This document shows positions 1 through 10,744 of a DNA stretch of 64,000 nucleotides, piece after piece (the first letter of the stretch is position 1; each line of letters opens with the position of its first letter). The translations under genes were made by a program, and so were the position numbers. The stretch is from Cydia pomonella (taxonomy: Eukaryota; Arthropoda; Insecta; Lepidoptera; Tortricidae), in contig NC_084721.1 in assembly GCF_033807575.1 (NCBI RefSeq), positions 6,696,001 to 6,760,000 on the forward strand, given 5' to 3'. The notes below the pieces were generated by a model that had not been told where the DNA came from, did no database searches, and worked only from the letters and a program-made list of their open reading frames with translations.

Positions 1-313
1 TCTGAATTAAAAAACATTGTCTTACGTTACAAGTCTTTGCTTTTCAATTTAATTCGATTCAATTTATTTCAAGCTACAAGCCCATAGATAAAACACAAAA
101 ATAACAATATCACATAAAAATAAAAATACTTGACATGTATTTTTATTTTACGACTAAAAATAGAGACAAATAAATTACAATAAAATTAAACACTGTCAAA
201 AACAAGAAAATTATAAAGAAAGACAAAATTAAAAGAAAACCATCAGAACTCAAACTCTTCAGGCTACGTCTGAACAAGTTTGTTTACGTTCGATACACGC
301 TTAGCGACTAATA
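1..313. other. AT-rich stretch, nothing recognised
   Basis: Low-complexity AT-rich DNA with A-runs. No ORF with recognisable motifs and no clear repeat structure was seen up to the first inverted repeat. Confidence 0.4.
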
Positions 314-667
314 TATGGAAGGCAGAGGTAAGGAATACAATCGCAATGTACCAAAAAGTGCCCGTCAAAAAACCTTAAATAGGTGGCGCTACAATACATA
401 GAACAAAAATAAAATCATAGAACGAAATCTCCATGTACCAAAAAGTCTCATCAAAAAACTTTAAATAGGTGGCGCTACAATACCTAGAGTTGAACAAAAA
501 AATCAAATCATAGACAGCGCAATTCACTCCGTCAATAACGCCTAAGGTTCTTAGCTACTCTAGCGCGACTCTGGAGAGATTTGGAACTATTATTTATAGC
601 TGACAGCTGGACACTTTTGCAACAGTTCTGCCTATGGAGATTGTACTCCTTACCTCCACCTTCCATA
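314..667. mobile_element. MITE-like element with 29-nt terminal inverted repeats
   Basis: The left end (314-342) and right end (639-667) are inverted copies, 26 of 29 positions matching, starting TATGGAAGG. Inside, a block of about 57 nt containing ATAGGTGGCGCTACAATAC occurs twice in direct orientation (344-401 and 431-486). No transposase ORF is present, so it would be non-autonomous. The superfamily is not assigned because no target duplication is evident. Confidence 0.6.
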
Positions 668-689
668 GTCAAACTTCTATGAAATTATG

Positions 690-1365
690 ACCTTAAAGTG
701 CCAATTACATCCACACTTTATCAGGCATGATATCAGGCCCGACGATGGGCCCGAGCAAGAGTATTTTTCCGTTTCACCAAATATCAGCACATCGTTAATA
801 ATATTTGAAACGTAAAAAAACGGTTCATATGCAAAAATATCAAACATAGAACATTTTTGGCAATTAGAGACTAAAGCGCTAATTACATACACACTTCCCG
901 ATATCAGACCCGAAATCAGTCCTGATGTATTTCAAATATTGATAACGATGTGCTGATATTCCGTGAAACGGAAAACGATATTATATATTGAATATTTATT
1001 TATTTTTATTTATATATATATGTATGCATTATTTTATGGTTATTTTTCTATCTATGTATATTTGTATCAATGTGTATTCAAAACGTGCAGTTCATTAATT
1101 TCAGTGATTGTACACTTTTGTTTGTGTTTGTCATTCATTCACCGTTACTTCTGTTTTACTCATTTCCTCAAAGGTTTACTGGAAGAGATCCCATACAGGG
1201 ATAAGTTCGCCTTTGTTGTATTTAATTTACTCTGTAACTGTGTTTTTCGTGTTTTTATTTCTATGTACAATAAAGTATGTACATACATACATACGATTAT
1301 CAGGCCCGACATTCGGGACTGATTTGACAATATCTAGAAGTGTGGATATAATTGGCGCTTTACTT
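690..1365. repeat. Complex inverted-repeat element with nested inner palindrome
   Basis: Outer arms (692-719 and 1337-1364) are inverted copies around CCAATTA.ATCCACACTT. A further copy of the left type begins near 871. An inner palindrome has arms at about 766-809 and 929-975 containing ATATCAGCACATCGTTA. The block sits between two pieces of the MITE family seen intact at 9074-9221 (668-693 and 1362-1421), so it looks like an insertion into that MITE. Short ORFs here have no recognisable motif. Confidence 0.5.
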
Positions 1366-1421
1366 GACACTTGCACCGTCTGGGCTATCAAAATCGCTGC
1401 CAACTTATCTTGGTTTGATTT
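1362..1421 (-). mobile_element. Half copy of the 9074-type palindromic MITE
   Basis: Contains ACACTTGCACCGTCTGGGC and TATCAAAATCGCTGCC, matching one arm of the MITE at 9074-9221. The central part of the same family (GTCAAACTTCTATGAAATTA) lies at 668-693, and the left arm is missing. Confidence 0.6.
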
Positions 1422-1424
1422 GAC

Positions 1425-1744
1425 TTTAGCTAGGCGCCAACGCCAAGCGCACAGTGCGAAAATTCTAGAATGTTCCTTTTACGCTAGGTGACTGTCGTTA
1501 CTCTCGCCAGGCTCTAGAGTCAAGAAATCTTTGAGTTTAGTTGCGAGTTATTTATTCGACTGATCCCAAATCGTATTATCTACCTAGGCATCGTTTGAAA
1601 AAAAAACTGCAGAAGCACTTAAACAATGATGATTTTGATTGGGCACTTAACGCGGTACTTATATTAATGAAATAATATTAAGTAGCGCGATTACTATGAC
1701 GATGATACTTATTAGAATTGTTACTCATTTATACTAAAAATGTT
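1425..1744. other. No feature recognised
   Basis: Mixed sequence followed by AT-rich DNA. No inverted repeats, ORF motifs or family matches recognised. Confidence 0.3.
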
Positions 1745-1885
1745 ACCCCCTTATTCATAAACGTGTACTAAAGTTACGATGCCGCAAATCATTGATTGTC
1801 CCTTTCCGACGTATTGGTATGATGGAAAGGGACTAACGATGTTTAGCGGCATCGTAACTTTAGTACACTTTATGAATAAGGGGGT
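1745..1885. mobile_element. Palindromic MITE, 141 bp
   Basis: Arms begin ACCCCCTTATTCATAAA and run about 45 nt through GTACTAAAGTTACGATGCCG with only slight differences between sides. The centre carries the inverted pair CCCTTTCC/GGAAAGGG. No coding capacity and no obvious target duplication. Confidence 0.8.
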
Positions 1886-2084
1886 CACTGCATAAAGTAT
1901 GGATAAGAGCTTCATTCTGCTTCTGAGTTCTTTCTAATGCATATTTATAATATCATAGCTACACAGAGGTATTTTAAAATAATCAGTAATCAGATATTAA
2001 TTGCTTTCATAGGCGTATAAAGTGGTACATACATCATAATATATAATCGGCTGCGAACCCTGCAACTCTTGCAGAAGGGCAGTG

Positions 2085-2345
2085 CAACTTACGTGTCTCA
2101 AGAATTTTCACCACACCAACCGGTAAAGGCTCTCCTGATTATTCAAAAACTGATGAGAAAGTTGCATTTTATCCTCATTGTTTTATTTCACTCGGTGACA
2201 AACGCCTTGAACCCTCGCAACGTTCTAGATTCCACTTTTCGAACAACTCGCTACGCTCGTGGTTCAGTTTTGGAATATTTCGCTTGCTCGGGTATCAATA
2301 TTAGCACGAGCGGTTAAACAACAACTTTGCCCCTTTTAAAACAAA
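2085..2345 (+). repeat. Dispersed repeat family also at 20640-20985 and 61430-61610
   Basis: Shares phrases TTTCACTCGGTG, CTCGCAACG, AGATTCCACTTTTCG, CGCTTGCTCGGGT and ATTAGCACGAG with the other two copies, in the same order. The ORF through it has no domain, so this is an interspersed non-coding repeat of unknown class. Confidence 0.6.
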
Positions 2346-2469
2346 TCACTATCACTACCTAACTATAATAAGTAAGTTGGATCATACAGAACAATTGGCT
2401 TGATGTCTCTCCTGTAGACATTCCCAAGATAAAGGCATACCTGAAGTATAATTTTCTCATTGTACATTT

Positions 2470-2720
2470 ACTTATTTATTTACACTTTATTGAGCAGTAA
2501 AAATATACCTACAGTTACAATAGGCGGACTCAATGTCACACGGCATTATCTAGTCTCTACCAGTCAACATTTCAAAGTCTTTAAAATAAAATGCTCTATA
2601 GCACACTACAAAAAAAATGTACATATGAAGGTACAGGCATAAATATGAAGGAAACAACAGGCGGACTTATCGCTAAACAGCGATCTCTTCCTCAACGAGA
2701 CTCCCTTCTGATACTACATA
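2470..2720 (-). repeat. Retroelement 3'-end-like repeat (reverse orientation)
   Basis: ACTTTATTGAGCAGTAAAAA, AGGCGGACT and TCTCTACCAGTCAAC resemble the repeat at 40335-40440 (ACTTTATTGTACAATAAAAA, GGCGGACTTTATGCC, CTCTACCAGGT). The reversed AATAAA-like start suggests a retrotransposon tail read from the minus strand. This is inferred from paired similarity within the window. Confidence 0.45.
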
Positions 2721-2957
2721 TAAAAGTAGAGGAAACAACGTACACAATATTGACGACCAAATGTTCTATTTGGTTCTGGCTGTGTTATTTCTTCCATTAC
2801 CTACTAAAAATATTTAGTCATAGAATACATTACATTCAAATAATATTCCCTCCTAAACAAAGATATTCAAGTTAATTTTAGACGACAGTTGGGAGGTACT
2901 TACTCATTTTCTACTAACCCGTGGAATTAAATCCTTACCTATTAGGAGTACTAGGGG

Positions 2958-4468
2958 CTCTGAGAGCTGTAGACCTCGCGATAAGATTCATAACCCTAAA
3001 AAAAATAAAAACAAAAAATATTTCGTTGAGTCAGTTTCACAGCGTTCTTACAAATGTCTCAAGTGCCATAAACCCAAACAACCCTTAAGTCCTTCATTTC
3101 CACCATTTTTTTTTTCAAAAAAATTACGACAGAAAAGTTCTATCTAACTACTGAACCTGTTCACAAAATATTTCACAAGAATCGATTGTGAATTGCGACC
3201 TGTAGAGGAGAACGTCCGGACAAACGAAAGCAGTTTTCCCGAGTCAAAATAGAGACTCGCTGAACACTTCGGTCAATTATACACAAGCTTAACTGTTGTC
3301 CACAGGAGTGAAAACTATTGTTTTTAAATCTTTGTACAACTCAGAGACCCTAGTGTAAATTTATTCGATAGCGTGACGTGACGTACGCGTTTGCGTTAAG
3401 TTTCTTTTTGTATGGGATTTAGATACAGCGCGCCAAGCGGGACGTTTTGGAAACTGAAAATCCTATACAAAATGAGACTTAACGCAAACGCGCACGCGTC
3501 ACGCCATCGAATAATGTTTACACTAGGGGGTACAGGTAACGTAATGGTCATAAACATTTTTTTAGTATTAGTTAAGAATGTTTCCTGTGGACATTATATA
3601 ACAAACGGATTTTAAGACGTAATTTTCTTACTTTATCCTTATATTCTTATATCTTTAGGTATCTACGTTAATATCTTCTATAGATGTGTCATTCACGAAG
3701 ACGCGTGCCTTGACTCTTAATGTCATGTTATTAAAGGTTACATTTGCCGAATCTGCGCGTCATCGTGGATGACGCGAACTATTTTCAAAAGTCTTAGAAA
3801 AATGTATCCAAATAGTTAACTTGTGTAATGTCTACAAAAAAAACGCTGGCTTTCCCTAACGTTTTTGTTCCAAAAGCGTTATAGATTGCACAGAAGATGG
3901 CCACAGCGTTCGTCCCGTCCCTGTACCCTTGACAGCGCCCTCGCGACCCGCCGCCCTTGCGCCCTTGTGTACCCTCTGTACCTACTCCTATTGTGAGGAT
4001 TTACACTCTAATTGCGAACTTTACAATCTCATTCATGTAAACATGATTTTCTTGCATATCCGTTCTTAGTAGTGAAATTGGTTTCGTGATGATGAAAAAT
4101 AATACTGAAAAATGTGAGTTAAATATTAATGAATAAAATCCAATGGCGTTGTTTATTGACAGAAGTGTTAGCGAAGGTTACCGTTTTGACTCAGGCAGTC
4201 TGCTTTCATATATTCTCTACAGGTCGCAATTCTCAACCGATTCTCGTGAAATTTTGTGAGCCTAGGTTTAGTTGGAATTTTTATGTCGTTTCGTTTTTTG
4301 GAAAATGTTCAAAATTGTGGTCATTGGCATAAAAGACTTAATAGTCTATGGCAATTAACACCATTGTGAATACGCTATGCTAATGACTCAAGAAAGTTAA
4401 TATTTTTTTTATTTAGGTACATGTTTTAAACTTATCAATCTTATCGCGAGGTCTGCAGCTCTCAGATC
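2958..4468. mobile_element. Diverged foldback element, about 1.5 kb with ~250-nt arms
   Basis: The left arm (2958-3207) and right arm (4218-4466) are inverted relatives. Outer ends share CTGAGAGCTG.AGACCTCGCG and CGATAAGATT; inner ends share TCACAAAAT.TTCAC.AGAATCG and GAATTGCGACCTGTAGAG. Spacing between the two anchors is similar on both sides (about 170-180 nt), and the sequence between them is still alignable. The loop (3208-4217) contains the MITE at 3347-3530 and otherwise no recognisable coding region. A single arm-like piece recurs at 29290-29420. Confidence 0.65.
3347..3530. mobile_element. Palindromic MITE nested in the 2958-4468 foldback
   Basis: The left arm begins CCCTAGTGTAAA and continues TTATTCGATAGCGTGACG and GCGTTTGCGTTAAGT; the right arm is its inverted copy ending TTTACACTAGGG. 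Arms are about 75 nt. The ORF reading through the centre is incidental to the palindrome. Confidence 0.75.
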
Positions 4469-4469
4469 G

Positions 4470-5290
4470 TTACTAATTTTTTGTCAAGTCGATGATCATT
4501 GTTTGTCCTGCCAGTATTTGAGAATAAAACATATCAATAATAGATTTTTAAATTTCGAATGACGCTTGGGCTGGCTTTCAGTTACAGCATTTTCACAGCA
4601 TCCATCTGCAATAAGTCTTCCCAAATGTCGTAGCACCGTAGCCCGTAGCAATCACAACGTTAGTACTTCAAGTGCGCGTGAGTTACCATTAAAACAATTC
4701 ATGTATTTTAAACATGGAACGTGCTTCGACGCCCGCTACCACGAGACTTGAATGGCTACAGTTTCTATCACTTGCTGCGTCGAATGCTTTATAAAAACGG
4801 TGCGCTATGCTTTGAGAGTGGTTTCGTGGTATAGAGGCAGCTGTTTTTCTGATGCGATCACAAACCGGTTGACCATCGTAATGACGAGCGACCCTGGAGT
4901 GGTATTCGAATTTTAAAATGTGTTTTGATATGTTTTTACGCGCAGCGGATTTTACTATTACCAATATAAATACACGTTATATGCACGTAAAAGATAACAA
5001 AATGATATAAAGTTGATATAAATTTTAAATTGGTATCTTGGGCTCGGTAAGTGAACCGCTATAAATGTGATCACCGATTACATATAATTATTATGGATCT
5101 CGAGGTCAGGCTTACGTAGCTTCGCCTCAGAAATAGGAATGTTAGAATAAAGATCGAGTTCGGCTATGGTATAAGTAATGTCGACTTTTTTGCAGTTGTG
5201 AAAATATTATGGTAAGTTTTGGTTTGTTCTTTTCATTATATATATGATATTTTTTTAGTAAGTAATTTTTATTAACAAAAGCATGGAGGC
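4470..5290. other. No feature recognised
   Basis: Overlapping ORFs on both strands of about 60-90 codons lack recognisable motifs. No repeat structure was noticed. Confidence 0.3.
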
Positions 5291-5292
5291 AA

Positions 5293-5393
5293 AGGGCCTA
5301 CCGTCAACATCGAAAAATGAAAATCGTTATCTGCCTCTCTGTCGCTCTTTTACGTTTGAGCGATAGGGAGGCAAATATCGAAATTGCAATGCA
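5293..5393. mobile_element. Short palindromic MITE, 'GGGCCTAC' family
   Basis: Starts AGGGCCTACCGTCAACATCG. Arms pair GTTATCTGCCTCTCTGTCGCTC with GAGCGATAGGGAGGCAAATA. A related copy lies at 57522-57642, with more distant relatives at 9983, 21050 and 54987. Confidence 0.6.
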
Positions 5394-5399
5394 TTGGTG

Positions 5400-6435
5400 C
5401 TATCAAGATGTTCTGATTATCGAGATTGAATGTGGCCTTATGATGAACTCTCTAAAACATAGGCTTACTAGAATCGTTTTTATAACTTGATAAGTAATTG
5501 AAGACTGTGCAAGAAAGATAAAATGGGCAATGATATTATATAACTGTAGAGAGGTTATATATAAGTACTCATATATAAGGATCAGAAAAAATACTTCTAA
5601 TTTATTATATCATATCATTTATTCCATTGAAATTATGTACATTTGTACATTTTGGTCTTACATGTGGTCAAGTAGGTGTACATAAGACCCTAGGGTGTAC
5701 AATATAGGATTTGAAATTTTAATTATAATTTACATTAATTTCTAGAATATAATTAAAGTTCAAAACAAGTAAATAAGTATTAAATTTATTATAATTCATG
5801 CAGGAAAGATATTTACAAAATCATTAGTAATTATCAATCATATAGTCATACGAAAATAAAATTTAACAATAATTAATCATAACAATATCATGCATAAACA
5901 ATCATCTTATTTATTTCGATACCTACGAAGAAATCTGTTATTTTTGATTACTATTCGCATTCCATGCATCTTTGTTATACTCGTTTGTTAAGCATGAGCT
6001 TGTCTCTTTCTCTTTCGTTAGCACGTGCACATCTCACGCTTGCCCAGATGGGACTAAAGGCAACTTGTATAATTAGTCACAAGGTAAGCGCTTATATTTT
6101 GGAACGCGTATAAACTATCTTGAGTTATAATAAATGACAGAAAATGATAGAACAAACATAACTGCGTCGATTTTTTTTTACATAAACTTGCTTACCTACC
6201 TGTCTATAATTTGATTATTTAAATATTATGTTCTTTACCTTCTATAACGTATGATTTTACATCAGAAAACTTCCATTTAGATATGTCTAGTAGCGTTATT
6301 TGGACAGGTGAGCAATTTGGGCTTGATTTTTACCGTTGGTATCTGGATTAAGGCGACTGATAGCTTCAAAAAACCATACATTGGGCACAGGTTCACAATG
6401 TATCACGGAGTAATTACGTTTTTTATTTTATTTTT
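5400..6435. other. AT-rich stretch, nothing recognised
   Basis: AT-rich DNA with short runs and no inverted repeat or coding motif found. Confidence 0.3.
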
Positions 6436-6440
6436 CTATC

Positions 6441-6557
6441 GGACGCCCAAGGTATCGCTGGAGCGACATGGTGGAGGCGGAGGACCGAGAAAAGTGGCGC
6501 TGTCTCGTGTCAGAGGCCAAGTCTCATTTTGGGTCGCTGAGCCAACGTAGTAAGTAA
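6441..6557 (+). pseudogene. RTE-type LINE, C-terminal tail fragment
   Basis: Reading from GGA at 6441, the frame gives GRPRYRWSDMVEAEDREKW followed by RCLVSEAKSHFGSLSQRSK and a stop at 6555-6557. The pattern 'GRP.RW.D ... DRE.WR .. EA' is the conserved extreme C-terminus of RTE-clade LINE polyproteins. In the family more residues separate the 'W.D' block from 'DREKWR', so this copy probably carries an in-frame deletion. The stop is followed by a TAAG-repeat tail (6550-6565), as expected at a LINE 3' end. The reverse transcriptase and endonuclease are absent upstream, so this is a severely 5'-truncated dead copy. A different RTE-like tail lies at 48594-48863. The displaced 80-codon ORF over the same bases is a shadow frame. 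Confidence 0.75.
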
Positions 6558-6559
6558 GT

Positions 6560-6890
6560 AAGTGAGTATGGATTTTATTTTAAATGGACGGAGTAAAAAT
6601 AATTCAACCAGTTTTGAATATTTTCTTGAATCAGTAGTGTAAATATCAGTTATGGTTTAGGAGTCTTAGGGATTAAATGCAAACAGCCTCGTTAGTAAAT
6701 AGACACGTGTATATTAATTAAAAATTACAATGCTCTTTATTGAATAACCCATACGATAGACCATCAGAAAAATAAGCAGGTACCAAAAAACTAAAACATG
6801 TAAGTACCTACTTTATTTTCTACTTACATGATGCTTTTTGGACTTTAAAGCAGGAGTAAATAAGCAGGTATGTACCTAATTACTTTTTTT
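6560..6890. other. No feature recognised
   Basis: AT-rich sequence without recognised motifs between the RTE tail and the next LINE 3' fragment. Confidence 0.3.
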
Positions 6891-6892
6891 AT

Positions 6893-7013
6893 ATACTACG
6901 TCGGTGGCAAACAAGCATACGGCCCGCCTGATGGTAAGCAGTCTCCGTAGCCTATGTACGCCTGCAACTCCAGAGGAGTTACATGCGCGTTGCCGACCCT
7001 AAACCCGCCCCCC
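6893..7013 (-). repeat. LINE 3'-end fragment (TGCTTACCATCAGGCGGGC family)
   Basis: Read on the minus strand it contains GGCAACGCGCATGTAACTCC, CTGGAGTTGCAGGCG, TGCTTACCATCAGGCGGGCC and TTGCCACCGACG. Other copies are at 18750, 19385, 20445, 28452, 28900 and 42455. The 42455 copy still encodes LWNELPAEV upstream, which ties the family to LINE C-termini. Confidence 0.7.
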
Positions 7014-7124
7014 TCGTTGAATTACTTTGTCTAGTTTAGGGATATGTATGCTTTATTTTCTGAATTTTTTGTTGGGCTGTTTAGGTAATTTTTTGCTTAT
7101 TCTCACTTTTAAATTTCAAGTTCC

Positions 7125-8108
7125 ATATGATTTCCAATGTCACGTAGGTTATTTTGCGTGGTCACTATATGCCGGTGACGCAGCCTTGACTTGGAGAATG
7201 TAGGGTCCATAGCTAACGGGACCGTGCGAGCGCAGGCTTGAGTCCTGCTTGTTCTAATTTGGAAATATACTTGGCTCATTTTACAAGCATGAGCTCTGTA
7301 ACGTGACGTGCAAAATTTATTTAATTGTTTACCTATTGTAATCACACCTTATAACTTTCAGTTCAATCTGATTTTCTAATATCACTTATATGTGTAACTA
7401 TAAAACTCCTGTGAGACTCGAATATATTAAAATTATTTTAAACGGGTCACTTACTATGGGAAACTTCCAAAAACCTAATTGTTTAATATCACTTACATTT
7501 TTAACTATAATACTCTCGTGAGACTTGATCATATTAAAATTATTTTAAACAGGTCACTTACAATGGGAAAGTTCCAAGTCAACCTAATTGTCTATTGTCA
7601 CTTACATTTTTAACTACAAAACTCCTGTGAAATCCGACCATATTAAAATTATTTTAAACGGGTCACTTACAATGTATCACTTACAATGAGAAACTTCCAA
7701 GTTCAACCGAATTGTCTAATATACTACACACTACTACTACTACTTACATTTTTAACTATAAAATTCCTGTGAGACTCGAATATATTAAAAATATTTAAAC
7801 GGGACACTTACAATGTATCACTTACATTCGGAAACTTCCAAGTTCAACCTGATTTTCTAATATCACTTACATGGGAAACTTCCAAGTTCAATCTGATTTT
7901 CTAATATCACTTACGTGGGAAACTTCCAAGTTCAACCTAATTTTTCAATGTTTTACGTCTGTCGTGGGACAGACAAGTCGCCTTAAGGTACCTCAAGGCT
8001 GCGTCACGTCACCGGCATAAAGAATGTAGGATCCATGGCTAACGGGATCGCGCGCGCGCGCGAGTCCTGTTTGTTCCAATATTGAATTTATACTTGTACT
8101 TGGAACAT
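7125..8108. repeat. Tandem-array block flanked by direct repeats
   Basis: Two direct copies (about 7125-7290 and 7940-8108) share GCGTGGTCAC/GTCACCGGC, AGAATGTAG, GATCCATGGCTAACGGGA-like sequence and GAGTCCTG.TTGTTC. Between them is a degenerate tandem array (7360-7950). The right copy contains a short (CG)n run near 8048-8063. The block may be one satellite-like or transposon-internal unit. Confidence 0.55.
7360..7950 (+). repeat. Degenerate tandem repeat, ~108-bp unit with ~44-bp subrepeat
   Basis: The phrase AAAATTATTTTAAACGGGTC followed by ACTTACAATGGGAAACTTCC recurs near 7443, 7549, 7658 and 7799 (spacing about 107, 109 and 141). Each unit also has TTTTAACTATAAAACTCCTG and TGAGACTCGA. 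At the right end (7861-7950) only the TATCACTTAC.TGGGAAACTT core repeats, with a 44-nt period, so the longer unit looks like the short one plus an insert. Confidence 0.75.
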
Positions 8109-8352
8109 TTTTCGAGCGTGTGTATTAAAAATTCGTGGATACATTTTTATTGACTTATTTAAATTAGCACAATAAAAAAAGAAGTAACTATAAGTTAAGA
8201 AATATAACAATAAAGAGAGACTAAAACTAATTTTATACTTTTTTATTCTAGAACACCAGATTTATGAAATCTAGTCTGGCAATTTATAATAGAAAAAGGC
8301 GTGAAAATTAAAATGCTTCTATTCCTGAACGATAATCTGTCAGTAAAAACTA

Positions 8353-8495
8353 AAGCCAGACCAGAAATATATGATCATTGTCAAGAGGGCGCTGTTATTC
8401 TCATGTATAGGGTGACAGTTCAGTTTAGTATGAAAAATTTAGTTCCAATGAAATTCCGCAATATGGCGCGTGATCATATATTACTGGTCCCGTTT
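8353..8495. mobile_element. Palindromic Tc1/mariner-type MITE, 143 bp, TA target site
   Basis: Inverted ends contain GACCAGAAATATATGATCA (left) and its near-complement (right); both sides abut TA (8351-8352 and 8496-8497). A second copy of the same length is at 46205-46347, about 90% alike by eye. TA duplication suggests the Tc1/mariner superfamily. No ORF. Confidence 0.75.
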
Positions 8496-8499
8496 TAAA

Positions 8500-9073
8500 A
8501 ATGTAGGCATATTTTTAGTTTTTACCGACAGATTATTTTGCCAGACTATATGTGTCAAAAGTGTCAAAACCAACAAATATTTTGGCATACAGCCAGACTA
8601 TGGGTCTATAGTCAAGACAACCAGTCCACCATGACCACCACCACCACATTTACTCATGGTGAATTTTTTATATGATGGGTTCGCCAACCTGACGAAATAA
8701 CGGTACTTTTTAGAAAACAGTTTCCACTAACAAAATCTTAACAAATCACTTTGATTTTAATGTCGATCGCTTCATTATAATATATTCTAGGTTTATTAGA
8801 TTTTTTTGATTTGCAAATCTAAAAAACAGGAATACCGTGGTCACATATGTACGTCTCAATTTATGTGATCTAATCTTACCGATGAATACTTCTGTGACAT
8901 CAAATTTCACGAAATCTTAAATTTATTGATATGTGTCAAAGTCTAGTGAAAAGTCCTACTTTGTCGCTTACCATAAGAACGAGATTTGCTTGTATCTTTA
9001 TACGAATAACCTGTCAAGGCATCCTTCTGGCAAGCGACAAAGTGGGATCTTTTAAGGAGGAGGACATATATAG
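8500..9073. other. Mostly unassigned; outer inverted repeat around the 8353 MITE
   Basis: ATAATCTGTCAGTAAAAACT (8331-8351) and AGTTTTTACCGACAGATTAT (8517-8536) face each other across the MITE, so it sits inside a second palindrome. The remainder to 9073 has no recognised motif. Confidence 0.45.
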
Positions 9074-9221
9074 AGTTAGACCAAGCTAAGTTGGCAGCGA
9101 ATTTGATAGCCCAGCCTGTGCAAGTGTTAATACGTCGTCATTTCATAAATGTTTGACGTTTAAAATAACACTTGCACTGTTTGGGCTATCAAAATCGCTT
9201 CCCACTTATCTTGATCTGACT
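9074..9221. mobile_element. Palindromic MITE, ~148 bp
   Basis: The left end AGTTAGACCAAGCTAAGTTG and right end CTTATCTTGATCTGACT are inverted copies. Inner arms share GATAGCCCA/TGGGCTATC and GCAAGTGTTA/AACACTTGCA. I recall this as a common lepidopteran palindrome. Partial copies lie at 668-693 and 1362-1421. Confidence 0.8.
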
Positions 9222-9570
9222 TCATGTATTTACCAATACCTATTGCTCGCAATTTAACTCATATCAATCATCCAAAAATATACATCTATTTTAAACATTA
9301 TTACCTGCAAAGTGGGAAAAGGTATACAAATTAGGGAATTACACGTAGGTCGATACTTGTTGGTTATCTTCCTCCGGCCTACAAGTACGCCGAAGTATTT
9401 CTGCTGTCTAGGGCTTAATAAATTTCCAATTGATTTTCTAAGGCTAAGGGTATCTTGGCAGTTAGTTTATTTACTGCTTCTTATAGACTAGGCCCCTAAT
9501 CACTCCGCTGTCCGAAATAGAGCGGCCGAGGATTATTATGTAGGTATTACAAAATGGCGTTGTATACGAA
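9222..9570. other. No feature recognised
   Basis: No recognised repeat or coding motif before the SINE head. Confidence 0.3.
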
Positions 9571-9895
9571 GCGCTGATGGCCTAGCAGTAAGAGCGTGCG
9601 ACTTGCAATCCGGAGATCGCGGGTTGAAACCCTGGCTCGTACCAATGATTTTTTCGGAACATTTACGAAATATCATTTGATATTCACCAGTCGCTTTTCG
9701 GTGAAGGAAAACATCGTGAGGCAACCGTACTAATCCCAATAAGGCCTAATTTACCTTCTGGGTTGGAAGGTCAGATGGCAGTCGCTTTCGTAAAAGCTAG
9801 TGCCTACGCCATGCCTAGGGATTAGTTGCCAAGCGGACTCCAGGCTCTAATGGGCCGTGGTAAAATGCCGGGACAACGCGAAGAAGAAGAAGAAT
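9571..9895 (+). mobile_element. tRNA-derived SINE, near full length, subfamily 1
   Basis: The tRNA-like head has an A-box-like TGGCCTAGCAG and B-box-like GGGTTGAAACCCTGG, followed by body phrases TTTCGGTGAAGGAAAACATC, GGTTGGAAGGTCAGATGGCA and CTAGTGCCTACGCCA. It ends ATGCCGGGACAACGCGAAG with a GAA-repeat tail (9880-9893). Truncated copies of the 3' part are at 17926-18036 and 29803-29996. SINEs have no protein; they depend on LINE enzymes. Confidence 0.85.
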
Positions 9896-9982
9896 AGGAA
9901 ATGGTATTGTATATGTATACCCGCCACCAACGGCGTGTATTTCTAATACCGCATTGAATCGAGGCGTAGGTTTCAGCGCCAT

Positions 9983-10112
9983 GAGGGCCTACCGCGACCA
10001 CCGAAGTTCGCAAATTGCGGGCATCTTTTTCCTTTACTCCAATTAAGACGTAATTAGAGTGACAGAGAAAAATGCCTCTAGTTTGCGAACTTCGGCATTC
10101 GTGATAGGCCCT
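9983..10112. mobile_element. Palindromic MITE, 'GGGCCTACCGCG' family
   Basis: Begins GAGGGCCTACCGCGACCACC. Arms pair CGAAGTTCGCAAATTGCGGG with CTAGTTTGCGAACTTCGG. The centre contains TAAGACGTAATTAGAGT. A close relative is at 21050-21176. Confidence 0.75.
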
Positions 10113-10451
10113 ATGAAACGTTTTTAAAATAAAATTCGGATGTAGCCTTAACGGTATAGTTTTTAATTACTTTTGTAAGTTAGCTGGAAAAATCCCTCAT
10201 GGAGATAAGTACGCCATTGCTTACACCATTTTTTGTAGGAATTGTGGGTATCATCTGCTGTAACCAATATTTTTTCGCACAACAAAGCGTTTATACTTAG
10301 TGATTTGTCTGTAATCTGTATTAGTTAGATAAATATAAACTCTAAGCTGGTAAAGTATTTGAATATTGTACACTGTAAATATTATATAAGCATACGCTTC
10401 AACTGATCTCTGTTATCAGATACTGACAATGAGAAACTTTTATGAGTTTTT

Positions 10452-10740
10452 GCCAAAAATTGATTTTTTGGTACATACTTTTATTGCTGATTGTACTTTT
10501 TACCACAGGCAACTAATACTCCTCGATACAATTCTAAAAACCCCAAACACAATTAGTTTACATTGTTTCATCACAGAGTTCCTATGGCCACCTTCTGTCT
10601 CCATCATCAGATCAGCTTGATGGTACCATAATATTGCATTGTCACTTTGTCACCCGACTTCCATATCTATGCAAATTTTCAGCTCAATCGGAAATCGGGA
10701 AGCGCGTCAAATTTAGCTTCCAAGATGTGTTATTAGTATT
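10452..10740 (+). repeat. Interspersed repeat, first of two copies
   Basis: Shares a long collinear block with 41867-42165: CACAGGCAACTAATACTC, ATCACAGAG.TCCTATGG, CTGTCTCCATCATCAGATCA, GATGGTA.CATAATA and TTGTCACCCGAC. The 63-codon ORF is part of the repeat. Class unknown. Confidence 0.7.
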
Positions 10741-10744
10741 ATTA

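Noticed and set aside
6308..6550. 80-codon ORF ending in the RTE tail
   Set aside because: It uses a different frame from the conserved GRPRYRW reading and is a shadow.
7125..8108. LTR retrotransposon suggested by the flanking direct repeats
   Set aside because: No gag/pol motifs, primer-binding site or polypurine tract; the interior is a tandem array.
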